The position numbers and the translations under genes are program-made. Positions 44,839 through 56,641 of a DNA stretch of 64,000 nucleotides are shown in pieces. The notes under the pieces are model-generated. The model ran no database searches and was not told where the DNA came from. It saw only the letters and a list, made by a program, of their open reading frames with translations. The DNA is from Pedobacter sp. Leaf170 (GTDB lineage Bacteria; Bacteroidota; Bacteroidia; Sphingobacteriales; Sphingobacteriaceae). Within the stretch, counting starts at the first letter, position 1. Each line of letters opens with the position of its first letter. The stretch is taken from positions 958,858 through 1,022,857 of the forward strand of contig NZ_CAKLBP010000001.1 in NCBI RefSeq assembly GCF_920984665.1. Direction: 5' to 3'.

Positions 44839-46422
44839 ATGCGTAAAAGCTTTCTAACCATTATAGTATCCTTTTTAACTTTTTCAATTTTTGCTCAGCA
44901 GAACTATTTCCAACAGCACTTAACCTATAACATTGATGTTTCATTGAACGATAAAGAGAAATCTTTAAAGGGTTTTGAAACCATTGTTTACAAAAATAAT
45001 TCGCCTTCAAATTTGGATTTTATATGGTTTCATATTTGGCCAAATGCGTACAAGAATGAATCTACAGCACTTTTTCAGCAAATAAAAACGGATACATCTC
45101 GTAAAGAAAAACTCAAAAATGTTACTTATGGAAGTATTGACGGGCTAAATTTTAAAGTTGGCGGTAAAACGGCTAAAACCGAAGCACACCCAAACCCGCA
45201 GTATATAGATGTGATTAAAGTTTTGCTTCCTGAACCATTAAAACCTGGTGATTCTGTTACGATTTCGACAGATTTTAATGTAAAACTGCCTAATTATTTT
45301 TCCCGCTCGGGCTTTGCAGATACCCAATTTATAATTACGCAATGGTACCCAAAACCTGCCGTTTTTGATAAAGATGGCTGGCATGAATTTCCTTATTTGG
45401 ATATGGGCGAATTTTACAGCGAATATGCCGATTACAAAGTAAATATCACTTTATCTTCAAGTTATGTTGTAGGCGCAACGGGTGTTTTAGAAAACGCTGA
45501 TGAACTAAAGGCTTATAAAACTATCGGCGCAAAAAACACAGCTAACAGAGGCAACAAACCCGAACTTTATAAAAATGATGGAAAATCTGAAACTAAAAAG
45601 TTAACCTATTCTATAAAAAATGTTCCTGATTTTGCCTGGTTTGCAGATAAAGATTTGGTTGTGCAATATGATACAGTTCAATTGGCATCGGGAAAAGTTG
45701 TAGATGCTTTTAGTTTTTACCACAATAAGAAAAATACACTATGGGTAAATAGTATCGATTACATAAAAGATGCAACCAAAAAATATAGTAAATGGGTTGG
45801 TGAGTACGAATACCCTACGGTTCAAGCCATTGAAGGACCAAAAAACAATGCCAGTGGCGGAATGGAATATCCAACCATTACTTTAATAACAAGTCCGGAT
45901 GCTAAAAAAGAGACTTTAGATGGTGTAATTACGCATGAAGTTGGCCACAATTGGTTTATGAGTATGCTTGGCAGCAACGAAAGAATGCACACCTGGCAAG
46001 ATGAAGGTTTTAATACGTTTTATCAGTTTAGATATGAGGCGGAAAAGTATCGTTCAAATTCTATTTTTGGCGATGTAATTCCTGCAAATGTTAAAGAGTT
46101 GCCAGCAGATAAGTTTCAGGCCAGCATTTATGGTGCACTGGCAAACGTTCCGATGGAATCGGCTATTGAAACACCGGCTGCAGATTTTAAAACTTCTGAA
46201 GAATATGGTTTAATTTCTTATGCTAAAACAGCACTTTGGCTTTACATTTTAGAGGCTGAAATCGGACAAGAAAAATTCGATAAAGCCTTTCAAGCTTATT
46301 TTAGCGAGTGGAAGAATAAACATCCTACACCAGCCGATTTTAAGGCTTCATTTGAGAAATCGTTAGGTGTAAATTTAGACAGGTATTTCTCCTTGCTGAA
46401 TCAAAAAGGAAAGTTCAAATAA
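44839..46422 (+). CDS. M1-family zinc metallopeptidase, secreted
   Basis: This 527-residue protein has a signal peptide (MRKSFLTIIVSFLTFSIFAQ) and an N-terminal beta-sandwich. The catalytic domain has exopeptidase motif GGMEYP (GxMEN variant with Tyr) and zinc site HEVGHNWF with the third ligand Glu in WQDEGFNTF, spaced HExxH-x18-E. The final catalytic Tyr region is YGLISYAKTALWLYI. It is shorter than aminopeptidase N (about 870) because the C-terminal helical domain is reduced, as usual in Bacteroidota. It probably trims peptides in the periplasm. Confidence 0.92.
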   Translation: MRKSFLTIIVSFLTFSIFAQQNYFQQHLTYNIDVSLNDKEKSLKGFETIVYKNNSPSNLDFIWFHIWPNAYKNESTALFQQIKTDTSRKEKLKNVTYGSIDGLNFKVGGKTAKTEAHPNPQYIDVIKVLLPEPLKPGDSVTISTDFNVKLPNYFSRSGFADTQFIITQWYPKPAVFDKDGWHEFPYLDMGEFYSEYADYKVNITLSSSYVVGATGVLENADELKAYKTIGAKNTANRGNKPELYKNDGKSETKKLTYSIKNVPDFAWFADKDLVVQYDTVQLASGKVVDAFSFYHNKKNTLWVNSIDYIKDATKKYSKWVGEYEYPTVQAIEGPKNNASGGMEYPTITLITSPDAKKETLDGVITHEVGHNWFMSMLGSNERMHTWQDEGFNTFYQFRYEAEKYRSNSIFGDVIPANVKELPADKFQASIYGALANVPMESAIETPAADFKTSEEYGLISYAKTALWLYILEAEIGQEKFDKAFQAYFSEWKNKHPTPADFKASFEKSLGVNLDRYFSLLNQKGKFK

Positions 46423-46489
46423 TAGGAAAGAGGCTGTATTAAAATTGATTTTAATGGGTTAATAACGAATAATGTTCAATGGGTCGTCA

Positions 46490-46580
46490 TGCTCAGATTG
46501 ACTGGGCATCCTAATGCGTATTATATTTAATTTCTTCCGCTTTAAGATTCCCACCTTTCGCGGGAATGATGAAACTACCT
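46490..46580. repeat. degenerate REP-like segment
   Basis: The sequence between the convergent M1 peptidase and thioesterase genes contains GTCATGCTCAG (46487-46497) and, 70 bp later, CGCGGGAATGATGA (46560-46573). GTCAT and ATGA-type ends facing each other are seen in the clearer palindromes at 47246 and 49655. Confidence 0.35.
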
Positions 46581-46650
46581 AATTTAAATCGTTAAAAATT
46601 TTAGAGTTCCTACGTGCTCTACAGCCTTATTTTTATTCCGTTATTTACTT

Positions 46651-47127
46651 CTATGCTATATAAGGTTCCATTTCTTTATCAATGCTTTTTCGTAGCTCCA
46701 TTAACTTGACTGCATAGCCATGCATAGCGATTTCTTTTTCTGTTTTTGGGCTAAAGGGTGGGATTTGCTTTGGCTGCCCTTCATCATTAACTGCTACAAA
46801 AACAATAATGCAATGTGTATTTTTTACGAAATCTGATTTTCCGACAGGTTTCGAATAGGCATCGACAGCAATGTGCATACTGGTTTTGCCTGTATAAATA
46901 ATTCTGGCTTCCATTTTTACCAAATGCCCAATATGTACAGGATGAAAAAACCTGATGCCACCAACATAAACCGTAACACAATATGAATCGCTCCATTGCA
47001 AGGCACAAGCAAAAGCAGCCTGATCAATCCATTTCATCATCATGCCGCCATGTACTTTACCACCATAATTTACGTCAGATGGCTCACTTAAAAATTGTAA
47101 TTCGATGTGGTTTTTTGTTCTGGCCAT
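46651..47127 (-). CDS. acyl-CoA thioesterase, hotdog fold (YciA-like)
   Basis: From ATG 47127 this is a 158-residue protein. Hotdog features are DVNYGGKVHGGMMMKWIDQA (HGG motif with the catalytic Asp), FFHPVHIGHLVKMEARIIYT and TGKTSMHIAVDAY. It would hydrolyse medium- or long-chain acyl-CoA in the cytoplasm. The open frame continues 36 codons upstream, but this is not family-like and runs into a repeat. Confidence 0.9.
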   Translation of the reverse strand: MARTKNHIELQFLSEPSDVNYGGKVHGGMMMKWIDQAAFACALQWSDSYCVTVYVGGIRFFHPVHIGHLVKMEARIIYTGKTSMHIAVDAYSKPVGKSDFVKNTHCIIVFVAVNDEGQPKQIPPFSPKTEKEIAMHGYAVKLMELRKSIDKEMEPYIA

Positions 47128-47245
47128 TTCGGTTGAGTTTGTTTTTAGTAACCGCAAAGTACGCAAAGTGAAAACGCAAAGAAAGAGAAGTTGGATTTTT
47201 AGATAAAAAACTACTGATATACTACCACTACCCAATAACCATGCA

Positions 47246-47315
47246 CGTCATTGCGAGGCACGAAGCAATCTCCTTTAATTAATGTTTTGGGATTGTTTCG
47301 TGCCTCGCAATGACG
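47246..47315. repeat. REP-like palindrome, copy 1
   Basis: Arms CGTCATTGCGAGGCACGAAG (47246-47265, then CAATC) and, reading back, CTTCGTGCCTCGCAATGACG-like sequence at 47291-47315, about 25 bp each with one mismatch. The loop is about 20 bp. The same unit recurs at 49655-49726 and, degraded, at 51138-51225. Confidence 0.82.
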
Positions 47316-47410
47316 GCAAGTGTATGATAAAACGCAGAGAAAATTATATCTGCGTAAATTATTCAAATCTGCGGGAGCATTTAAATCTATGGGAGCATTT
47401 CACACAAAAA

Positions 47411-47433
47411 AGTCGTTCCAAAATGGAACGACT
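47411..47433 (-). terminator. terminator after the GH97 gene
   Basis: A perfect 9-bp stem AGTCGTTCC / GGAACGACT with a 5-base loop. On the minus strand it is followed by TTTTTTG. It lies 50 bp past the GH97 stop codon. Confidence 0.85.
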
Positions 47434-47482
47434 CCTTAAAAAGTCTTTTCAAAAAACGTTGCCTTCTTTGCGGTAAAAAATT

Positions 47483-49627
<2,145 letters not shown>

Positions 49628-49654
49628 TTATTTGTAATTCTGTTTTGTGTAGGT

Positions 49655-49726
49655 CGTCTTCGTGAGGCACGAAGCAATCTCTTTTCATTAATTATCCAGA
49701 AGATTGCTTCGTGCCTCGCAATGACG
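49655..49726. repeat. REP-like palindrome, copy 2
   Basis: Arms of about 26 bp: GAGGCACGAAGCAATCTC on the left, ending at 49681, and AGATTGCTTCGTGCCTCGCA then ATGACG on the right, ending at 49726. The loop is about 19 bp. It lies between the GH97 and DUF2130 genes. Confidence 0.82.
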
Positions 49727-49752
49727 AATTCTTTTATCAATGTTACTCGTCC

Positions 49753-51006
49753 TTATTCCAACAATAAGGTTTCATCTTCATCATCAGTTAAACTTAACTG
49801 AATGCTATCACTACCTGCAATGCCTTCAATTGAGCCACGAATATGTGTAGCATTTAATAATACTTTTTCGAGTTGTTTTTCACGGGCTTTCCATAAACGT
49901 TCCATGGCATCACGTTCGCGTTGGATAGACAATTTCATGCTCATGAAACCCTCTCTTATCGCTTTCCACTGCTCAGAAAATTCTGCACCCATCAAATAAT
50001 CGTAAAGCATGTGCATTTTTTCGCCACGGTTTTCCTGCGATTTCATAGCGCTCGATAAACGCAAAATTCCATCACGTAAAACGTATGCCACTGCGTTAAC
50101 TTCCTCAAAAGAGCATATCCAAACGCCATCTCGCTGGCCAAAGCAATCCATACCTTTTGGGTAACACTGACTTACAATTACCGCAACATCAACGCCCATG
50201 CTACGCATGTCTTTTTTCAGTTTTTCAATCCAGTCGCCACCAAAATCTTTTGTACGCTTGCTTTCATAAATGATTTTGCCGCATTCCTGGCCGAATTGGT
50301 TACGCACTACCTGTACGCAATCGGCACCACGAACGCCCTTACCAACTTCATCAATTAAATCGAAAGGAAAATTGCTGCGTAGCAATTCCTCTAAAATTAA
50401 TTCCTGCACTTCGCCTTGTAACTGCATGCTACCTTGTTCAGCTTTGCGCTTCATTTCTTCGGCAAGCTTTTTCTGGTCATCAAGTTGTTTTTCGAGTTCC
50501 TTTACTCGCAACTGATGCTCAGTTTCTTTAATACTATTTTTTTCGGCTTCCTGTTTGCGAATTTGTTCTGCCAATTCGTTACGCTGCTCTTGTATTTTAC
50601 GCTGAAAAGCAAGCTCCATCTCCTCTTCTTTCACTTTTAAACTTTGCTCACGTCGCAAAAATTCAAGTTCCTTTTCGCGGGCAAGTTTCAGTTTTTCTTC
50701 ATTCTCCTTTGCGTTGCCTTCAAGCATTTGCAATTTCATTTCGAAATCAGATGCAATGCTTTTACGCAAATTTTCTTCTAAATCGCTTTTTAACTTATTT
50801 TTTTCTTCAAGCAACTTGGCATCATAAATTTTCTGCTGCTGAAGTTTCTCATTTTCTAATAATGCAACTTTTTCCTGAAATTCCTTATCGCGTTGTTTCG
50901 TAAACGAAACCATTTTCTCTCGCAGTTCTTTCTTGTAATCTTCGGCCATTGCTTCTTCCATCGGAAAAACATGGGCACAGCTTGGGCATTTAATTTCAGT
51001 AGCCAT
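49753..51006 (-). CDS. DUF2130 protein with long coiled coil
   Basis: This 417-residue protein begins with a zinc-ribbon-like IKCPSCAHVF. A long charged coiled coil spans about residues 25-190 (Glu/Lys-rich, heptads). The C-terminal DUF2130 domain (about 195-390) includes LLRSNFPFDLIDEVGKGVRG, QECGKIIYESKRTKDFGGDW and VAVIVSQCYPKGMDCFGQRD. The D...E-x-K pattern in GADCV...IIYESKR resembles a nuclease-like fold. The function of the family is unknown. It is a single gene. Confidence 0.9.
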   Translation of the reverse strand: MATEIKCPSCAHVFPMEEAMAEDYKKELREKMVSFTKQRDKEFQEKVALLENEKLQQQKIYDAKLLEEKNKLKSDLEENLRKSIASDFEMKLQMLEGNAKENEEKLKLAREKELEFLRREQSLKVKEEEMELAFQRKIQEQRNELAEQIRKQEAEKNSIKETEHQLRVKELEKQLDDQKKLAEEMKRKAEQGSMQLQGEVQELILEELLRSNFPFDLIDEVGKGVRGADCVQVVRNQFGQECGKIIYESKRTKDFGGDWIEKLKKDMRSMGVDVAVIVSQCYPKGMDCFGQRDGVWICSFEEVNAVAYVLRDGILRLSSAMKSQENRGEKMHMLYDYLMGAEFSEQWKAIREGFMSMKLSIQRERDAMERLWKAREKQLEKVLLNATHIRGSIEGIAGSDSIQLSLTDDEDETLLLE

Positions 51007-51137
51007 AAATAATTATACTTCAGAAAAAACCGAAGTGAGACAAAGATATTAAGAAAGTGCTTAAACTCGACTGGTAAATTTTACGATTGCTTCACGTAGT
51101 TTTAAATAATTTCTAAAATTTACTTAATGTTGCATAT

Positions 51138-51225
51138 CGTTATTGCCAGGCACGAAGCAATTTCTGTAGAAAGTATATTGAAAGGAGATTGCTTCAGCCG
51201 AGGAAAAATCGGCTTCAAAATAACG
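51138..51225. repeat. REP-like palindrome, degraded copy 3
   Basis: The left arm CAGGCACGAAGCAA (51147-51160) and right-arm part AGATTGCTTC (51186-51195) match the palindromes at 47246 and 49655. The right arm is interrupted by a small AGCCGA / TCGGCT hairpin. Confidence 0.65.
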
Positions 51226-51257
51226 CCTAGCAAAACCAGAAATTTAAATTTACTGAT

Positions 51258-51638
51258 TTAAAGCACTTTCGAACGTACTTCGTTACCAGCTGTTAATATT
51301 TTACTTACGGGGCATTTCGCGGCAATGTCTTCCAGTCTTTGTTTTTGCTCATTTGTCAAATTGCCGGTGCAGGTTATTTCTTCCAAGAAAATATTTTGTG
51401 CATTCTCGATACCCATGTTCACCTCAACCTCAATTTTATCAACCTCCCAGCCCTTTCTGTCTACATACATGCGCAAAGTTATGGCTACACATGATGCCAA
51501 TGAGGCCATTAACAGGCCTTTTGGCGCAATGCCCTTATGTGTTCCACCTAACTCTACCGGTTCATCTACTATTATTTCGTGCGAACCGTTATTTACCGAG
51601 CAAGCGTAATGTTCTTTGTTTATTGTTGCTTTTACCAT
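51258..51638 (-). CDS. OsmC-family protein
   Basis: This 126-residue protein has both conserved cysteines of OsmC/Ohr-like peroxidases: one in LMASLASCVAITLRMYVDRK (about residue 50) and one in AAKCPVSKILTAGNEV (about residue 110). VELGGTHKGIAPKGLL leads into the first helix. It is of the YhfA-like subtype in length. It would reduce organic hydroperoxides, or has a related thiol role. Confidence 0.9.
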   Translation of the reverse strand: MVKATINKEHYACSVNNGSHEIIVDEPVELGGTHKGIAPKGLLMASLASCVAITLRMYVDRKGWEVDKIEVEVNMGIENAQNIFLEEITCTGNLTNEQKQRLEDIAAKCPVSKILTAGNEVRSKVL

Positions 51639-52112
51639 TATAAATTCGATTTAAAGAATTATAAACTTAGTTAAAATCAAATTGTTTTTTTTGAAAATGA
51701 ACGGTTCTGTTAATATGGCTAATTCAGTCCTGCTTACCATTCCAAGTCCGCACTCGTTCCTCGTTTTCGGGCTTTCCATTAAAATCAGGTTTAAGAAAAA
51801 TGGTTAAGCGCCTTGCAAACCGTTAAAATGAAATACTGTTTTTGCTCTTTAGCCCCGATTGAAGCGGAAATACTTTTTGTTCGCAGCAACCTTGATAAAT
51901 GGCCATGCAGACAACAGTTAGCAAAAAGATTGAAACGCCTGCCTGCCGAACAGGCAGGAAAAAGCGGGAGCAAATTTTGTTTCTTAAAAAGGTATAGCGC
52001 TCTAAAATTTTATTGTTCACTATTTTAAAAACCTGAAACTTTATAACACATTCATTGTTCAATTAGCAGGCATTATTATGAATCTCAAGTAATTATAAAA
52101 AAAATTAAAAAG
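51639..52112. other. 474-bp gap with dispersed-repeat fragments
   Basis: No gene is seen. AGCCCCGATTGAAGCGG at about 51851 is close to the reverse complement of sequence near 44520-44536 (TCAATCGGGGCT). CCTGCCTGCC...GGCAGG forms a hairpin at about 51943-51959. The last 100 bases lead to the YtxH gene. Confidence 0.5.
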
Positions 52113-52478
52113 ATGAAATACAGAAAATTAATTGGAAAATATTTAGAGCATAAATCTAACAATAATGCTCAAATTGCAATTGCGGTGGTAGCTGGTTTAG
52201 CCGCTGGTGCAATAATTAGTGTTTTATTTGCACCCGACAGTGGCGCAGGTACACGAGGAAAAATTGCCGGTGGCGCCAAAAATCTTCGTTACAGCTTTCA
52301 AGATAAATACGACTTGTTAAAGGAAAAAGTATTTGGCGTTGAAGCGATTGAGGAAGAAATTGTAGAGCATGAAGTGCCACATTTTAAACACAAAGTGGAG
52401 AAAAAACGTAAATCTGATGTTCAAGATATTTTAGATCAGGCTCATCAAAATCACCAGGTTCAAGAAGGGCAAGGATAA
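52113..52478 (+). CDS. YtxH-domain protein
   Basis: This 121-residue protein has a single membrane segment (IAIAVVAGLAAGAIISVLFA, about 20-40) followed directly by PDSGAGTRGKIAGGAKNLRY, the YtxH/gas-vesicle-like hallmark. A charged coiled-coil-like tail follows (KEKVFGVEAIEEEIVEHEVP). The family is linked to stress response and its function is not settled. Confidence 0.88.
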   Translation: MKYRKLIGKYLEHKSNNNAQIAIAVVAGLAAGAIISVLFAPDSGAGTRGKIAGGAKNLRYSFQDKYDLLKEKVFGVEAIEEEIVEHEVPHFKHKVEKKRKSDVQDILDQAHQNHQVQEGQG

Positions 52479-52487
52479 CATAGAATT

Positions 52488-52523
52488 GGTAAAATAATCT
52501 TAGTTTTATGAGATTATTTTGCC
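52488..52523 (+). terminator. inverted repeat between the YtxH and YdcF genes
   Basis: GGTAAAATAATCT (52488-52500) and AGATTATTTTGCC (52511-52523) pair over 13 bp with a 10-base loop. It is AT-rich and terminator-like. Its right arm covers a possible TTG start for the YdcF gene, so the ATG at 52528 is preferred. Confidence 0.6.
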
Positions 52524-52527
52524 AATT

Positions 52528-53277
52528 ATGTTTTTTATTCTTTCCAAAATCCTTTTATTTCTTCTAAGACCATTTTTCTGGTTTTGTGCTTTTTTGCTTC
52601 TTGCATTTATTGCAAATAGTGAAAGGAGAAAGAAACAGTTTTTTGTTTCTGCAATATGCATTTTACTATTCTTTGCGAATATTTTTATCGTTAGCGAAAT
52701 CCTCAATCTATATGAGCCAAGTTATCCTAAAGGAAACAAAAACTATGATGTTGGTGTCGTTCTTGGAGGCTTCTCCGGGCTTAACAAACGCAACAACGAA
52801 ATTAAATTTGGAGGCGCGAGTGATAGATTACTCCAAGCCATTTCCCTATATAAAAAAGGCCGCATTGGCAAAATACTTTTAAGTAGTGGAAATGCAAATT
52901 TGATTGATACAAAAGTTAAGGAAGCAGATTTAGCCACTGAATATTTGAAACTTATAGGTATCCCGGATTCAGCTATTATAGTTGAAAATTTGAGCAGAAA
53001 TACGGTTGAAAATGCAAAATTTAGTTTAAACAAAATCGAGGTACTGAAGCCCGGAGCATCAGTTTTGGTTATCACAAGTGCATGGCACATACCAAGAGCT
53101 AAGCTCATTTTTAATAAAAATTCGACAAAACAAATAGACTATTACCCTACGGATTTTAGAGGAGAAACTGACTATGAGCCTGCTGACTATTTCCTACCAA
53201 ATTCCACTGCATTCGACAACTGGAATATACTACTAAAGGAATGGGTTGGTCTGGTAGTAGATAAAATTAGAAGCTAA
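52528..53277 (+). CDS. YdcF/SanA-family membrane protein (DUF218)
   Basis: From ATG 52528 this is a 249-residue protein with two N-terminal membrane helices. A DUF218 domain follows (about 75-235): DVGVVLGGFSGLNKRNNEIK, SDRLLQAISLYKKGRIGKIL, NLSRNTVENAKFSLNKIE and VITSAWHIPRAKLIFNK. This resembles ElyC/YdcF proteins tied to cell-envelope integrity. The biochemical activity is not established. Confidence 0.9.
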   Translation: MFFILSKILLFLLRPFFWFCAFLLLAFIANSERRKKQFFVSAICILLFFANIFIVSEILNLYEPSYPKGNKNYDVGVVLGGFSGLNKRNNEIKFGGASDRLLQAISLYKKGRIGKILLSSGNANLIDTKVKEADLATEYLKLIGIPDSAIIVENLSRNTVENAKFSLNKIEVLKPGASVLVITSAWHIPRAKLIFNKNSTKQIDYYPTDFRGETDYEPADYFLPNSTAFDNWNILLKEWVGLVVDKIRS

Positions 53278-53359
53278 TGGAGAATGTTGGAAATATGGGT
53301 TTAAAAAACTCGTAAAAGATTCCCAACAAATTCAGATTTATATTATCAAAATTGAAAAG

Positions 53360-54355
53360 TTATCCTTCAATCGCTTTCCAAAGCAAATCTTTTAATTCTA
53401 AAAGATTTTTTTGTGCAACTGATGAAATAAATATCGACGGAATATTAGGTAAATCCTGCTTCATTTCTGCCATTAACTCCTCGTCTAACATATCTGATTT
53501 AGTAATAGCTAAAACGTGTGGCTTCTGCATTAATTCAGGATTGTAAGATTCTAATTCTCTTTTAAGGATTTCGTATTCCTCTTTAATGGTACGACTTGTA
53601 TCTGCCGGAACCATAAAAAGTAAAACAGAATTACGCTCAATATGACGAAGGAAACGGTAGCCTAAACCTTTGCCTTTTGATGCCCCTTCAATAATCCCGG
53701 GAATATCGGCCATTACGAAAGATTTGCCACCACGATAGCTTACAATACCCAAATTAGGTACAATTGTGGTAAAAGGATAGTCGGCAATTTCTGGTTTAGC
53801 AGCAGATACGACAGAAAGCAAGGTAGATTTACCGGCATTTGGAAAGCCAACCAAACCAACATCAGCTAAAACTTTCAATTCTAAAATGTTCCAAACTTCT
53901 TTACCAGATTCACCAGGTTGTGCAAAACGTGGTGTTTGCTGTGTAGATGTTTTAAAATGTGCATTACCTAATCCACCGCGACCACCAGCTGTTAAAATTT
54001 TAGTTTCGCCATCTTTGGTAATCTCAAAAAGCACTTCACCGGTTTCTGCATCTTTTGCAATTGTTCCAAGCGGAACTTCTAAAATCTCATCTTGCCCTTG
54101 TTTACCAAATTTGTGAGAACTGCCACCAGCGCCACCATCTTGAGCAATAATGTGCTTACGGTATTTAAGGTGCAATAATGTCCAGATGTGGATACTTCCT
54201 TTAACAATGATATGGCCACCACGACCACCATCACCACCATCAGGTCCGCCCATTGATGTTAAAATATCACGATGTAAATGCGCTGAACCTGCTCCGCCTT
54301 TACCAGAACGGCAACAAATTTTTACATAATCTACGAAATTTGAACCCTGTGACAT
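53360..54355 (-). CDS. obg: GTPase Obg/CgtA
   Basis: This 331-residue protein has the glycine-rich Obg fold (1-158; [32 protein letters not shown]). The G domain has G1 [13 protein letters not shown]3 [20 protein letters not shown] and G4 [11 protein letters not shown]. It lacks the variable C-terminal OCT domain, as usual outside Gram-positives. It acts in 50S ribosome assembly and stringent-response control. It lies next to adk with a terminator between. Confidence 0.95.
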   Translation of the reverse strand: MSQGSNFVDYVKICCRSGKGGAGSAHLHRDILTSMGGPDGGDGGRGGHIIVKGSIHIWTLLHLKYRKHIIAQDGGAGGSSHKFGKQGQDEILEVPLGTIAKDAETGEVLFEITKDGETKILTAGGRGGLGNAHFKTSTQQTPRFAQPGESGKEVWNILELKVLADVGLVGFPNAGKSTLLSVVSAAKPEIADYPFTTIVPNLGIVSYRGGKSFVMADIPGIIEGASKGKGLGYRFLRHIERNSVLLFMVPADTSRTIKEEYEILKRELESYNPELMQKPHVLAITKSDMLDEELMAEMKQDLPNIPSIFISSVAQKNLLELKDLLWKAIEG

Positions 54356-54470
54356 ATTGATTGACGATTTTAGATTTACGATTTTGGATTGACAGTTTTG
54401 GATTTACAAAATTGCCGATAAAATATTGTGTTTTACTTTTACGATTCTGGATTTACAAAAATCGTTAAAA
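54356..54470. repeat. low-complexity GATTTACGATTTTGG-type short repeats
   Basis: GATTTTAGATTTACGATTTT and related words occur four or five times with small changes between the obg start and the adk terminator (for example GGATTTACAAAA twice). It looks like slippage-type repetition in the obg leader. Confidence 0.55.
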
Positions 54471-54483
54471 AACAAACATCCGC

Positions 54484-54530
54484 AAAAACAACTCCTGTTT
54501 TTCTGCGGATGTTCGTATTAAAAAAATGTG
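54484..54530 (-). terminator. terminator after adk
   Basis: AACATCCGCA and TGCGGATGTT form a 10-bp stem with an inner loop of about 18 bases. T-rich sequence follows on the minus strand. It separates adk from obg. Confidence 0.75.
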
Positions 54531-54533
54531 TTA

Positions 54534-55103
54534 TTAAAATTTATCGATAACCGAACAAAGGTTATTATAAACTGTATCTATCTCGCCTATTCCGTTTACT
54601 TTTTCTAACTTTCCTTGTTCCTGGTAATATGGTAACACGTGGATGGTTTTATCGAAGTATTCAGAAATACGTTTTTTCAACTTTTCTGCATCATCATCCG
54701 GACGACCACTGATTTTATGGCGTTCGGCAATGCGCTTGGTTAATTCATCCTGATCTACATCTAAAGCAATAACACCAGCAATTTTGCTGCCTTTACGCTC
54801 TAAAAATAAATCGAGCTCAATTGCCTGAGGAACGGTACGAGGAAAACCATCAAACACAAATCCTTTTGCATCTGGGTTTTTATCAACTTCTTCTTCAAGC
54901 ATTGCAATTGTAATCGCATCTGGCACCAACTCTCCATCTGCTAATAACTGGCTAACTCTTTTTCCTAATTCTGTCTCTCCTTTAACGTGCGCTCTAAAAA
55001 GGTCGCCTGTTGAAACATGTACTAATTGATATTTTTCAATCAATTTTGCTGATTGGGTGCCTTTACCCGCCCCCGGAGGGCCAAAGAGAACTAAATTAAG
55101 CAT
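54534..55103 (-). CDS. adk: adenylate kinase
   Basis: This 189-residue protein has P-loop FGPPGAGKGTQSAKLIEKY (residues 6-24), AMP-binding VHVSTGDLFRAHVKGET, DGFPRTVPQA and the LID-region IAERHKISGRPDDDAEKLKK. It is the short-lid form without zinc cysteines. It interconverts ATP and AMP with ADP. Confidence 0.96.
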   Translation of the reverse strand: MLNLVLFGPPGAGKGTQSAKLIEKYQLVHVSTGDLFRAHVKGETELGKRVSQLLADGELVPDAITIAMLEEEVDKNPDAKGFVFDGFPRTVPQAIELDLFLERKGSKIAGVIALDVDQDELTKRIAERHKISGRPDDDAEKLKKRISEYFDKTIHVLPYYQEQGKLEKVNGIGEIDTVYNNLCSVIDKF

Positions 55104-55426
55104 TAACGTGGTTTAGGTTGTCTTTAAAATTAAGAGCCGAATCCTTTGGCTCCACTAAAATTGAAAAAGCTCACAAAGTGTTGCCTTTCAAGGCTGCAAA
55201 TATATAATTATTAATTTAGATGACTTTTATTATTCAATAATTAATTTGAAATTGATACTAGTTTAAAAACTATCTAAATTATTTTCTTAAAATTCAGCTG
55301 CTTCTGGTCAATATTTCTTAAAACATTAAATATTGAGCTGATTAATCAAGCTAAAAAACTGTTTCTATATTTATTCAGTTGAAGGCTTGGTAATAAATTA
55401 GCTTAACATTAAAGCTAGAAACTTTA
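55104..55426. other. 323-bp AT-rich gap
   Basis: It contains the adk upstream region and a small GAGCC / GGCTC hairpin near 55132-55152. No gene is seen; the rest is very AT-rich. Confidence 0.5.
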
Positions 55427-56494
55427 TTAAGGTATTAATTTGTCTTTCTTTAAGGTATCAAATAAGTTATAAAAAGCCTTTTCGGTATTATGATATACGA
55501 GAAAACCCTTTTCCCTGCTTTTCGACATATCAGTCATAACTTCGATTGGCCTTCCAAGATCTAAATCCGTATGCCATGCAGAAGCTAAACGATTTATATC
55601 GTCCTCTTTCAAACCAAACTTTTGCGAAATATTCTTCCAGATATCTGCATCATTTTTCATCGCTATTTCTAACGGCTCAATATTACCTTCAAAACCTATT
55701 GCATCAATTTTAAAGTAATCAGCAATGCGAAACCATAATCTACTCCACCTAAAAACATCACCATTAACCACATTGAAAGCTTCATTTTTTGCTTCTTTAG
55801 TGGTTGATGCCCAAATTAGTTGTTTCGCTAATACTTTCGCATCCGTTACATCAGATAGGCCATTCCATTGCGCTGCTGAGCCGGGCCATTTAAATTTCCT
55901 TCCTGTTTCTTTGCAAATTGTAGCATAAACGGCTAAAGTAGTTCCTAAATTCATGGCATTACCAACCGCTTTTCCAATAACCGTATGTGGCCTGTGAATA
56001 CTCCACGTAAAGCCATCACGCTCAGCTGCTGCGTAAACTTCATCTTCCTGAGCATAATAAAAATTTTCAATATTCAGTCTTGGGTGTTCTTCTCTTAATG
56101 GTGTTTCTGGTAAAAAACCTTCTTTCGCGTATGCCTCAAACGGACCCAAATAATGTTTTAAACCTGTTACCAGAGCTACATGTTCAACTGATTTCTGTAC
56201 AGACAAAACATTAAGAAGATTACGTACCATCATGCTGTTAACCCTAATATTTTCTGCTTCAGTATCATTGCGCATCCAGGTAGTGATGTAAACATGCGAG
56301 GGTTTTATATCAGCTAAACCTAATTTCAAACTATCAATATTCAAAAGATCAGCTGCTATCGGATTCAAATGCTCAATTTCCAGATTCGGCCTTCGAGCTA
56401 AGCCATAAGTTTTCCAACCATCGGCTATCAACTGTTCGGCAAGGTTACTCCCTGCTATTCCACTTGCGCCTACTACTAATGCTATTTTACTCAT
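55427..56494 (-). CDS. NAD(P)-dependent reductase, PRISE-like short-chain dehydrogenase
   Basis: This 355-residue protein has an N-terminal dinucleotide motif ALVVGASGIAGSNLAEQLIA (residues 4-23). ENFYYAQEDEVYAAAERDGF resembles the NWYY-x-x-ED pattern of progesterone 5-beta-reductase/iridoid synthase-like (PRISE) enzymes. HRPHTVIGKAVGNAMNLGTT and WNGLSDVTDAKVLAKQLIWA complete the family look. It would reduce activated C=C bonds in enones; the natural substrate is unknown. It is divergent from a Crp-type regulator, 147 bp between starts, which may control it. Confidence 0.87.
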   Translation of the reverse strand: MSKIALVVGASGIAGSNLAEQLIADGWKTYGLARRPNLEIEHLNPIAADLLNIDSLKLGLADIKPSHVYITTWMRNDTEAENIRVNSMMVRNLLNVLSVQKSVEHVALVTGLKHYLGPFEAYAKEGFLPETPLREEHPRLNIENFYYAQEDEVYAAAERDGFTWSIHRPHTVIGKAVGNAMNLGTTLAVYATICKETGRKFKWPGSAAQWNGLSDVTDAKVLAKQLIWASTTKEAKNEAFNVVNGDVFRWSRLWFRIADYFKIDAIGFEGNIEPLEIAMKNDADIWKNISQKFGLKEDDINRLASAWHTDLDLGRPIEVMTDMSKSREKGFLVYHNTEKAFYNLFDTLKKDKLIP

Positions 56495-56616
56495 ATGATA
56501 TTTAAATAAATCCTAAATTTTATAATACACAAAATTACCTTTAGCAATACGAAACAGACTTGATATGGATCAACAAATACACTTGATGCAAATCAAAGCA
56601 AGCACATTAAAAACTC

Positions 56617-56624
56617 TATCTTTG
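56617..56624 (+). promoter_or_regulatory. possible -7 box for the Crp-type gene
   Basis: TATCTTTG matches TAnnTTTG. It is only 17 bp before the ATG at 56642, which would make the leader very short, so this is uncertain. Confidence 0.35.
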
Positions 56625-56641
56625 ATATAAAATTATTTCAG

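Noticed and set aside
47282..47476. Plus-strand frame of 64 codons
   Set aside because: It is made of the right arm of a REP-like palindrome and the GH97 terminator hairpin.
51325..51643. Two plus-strand frames of 94-96 codons
   Set aside because: Both are antisense to the OsmC-family gene, which has its two conserved cysteines and a normal length.
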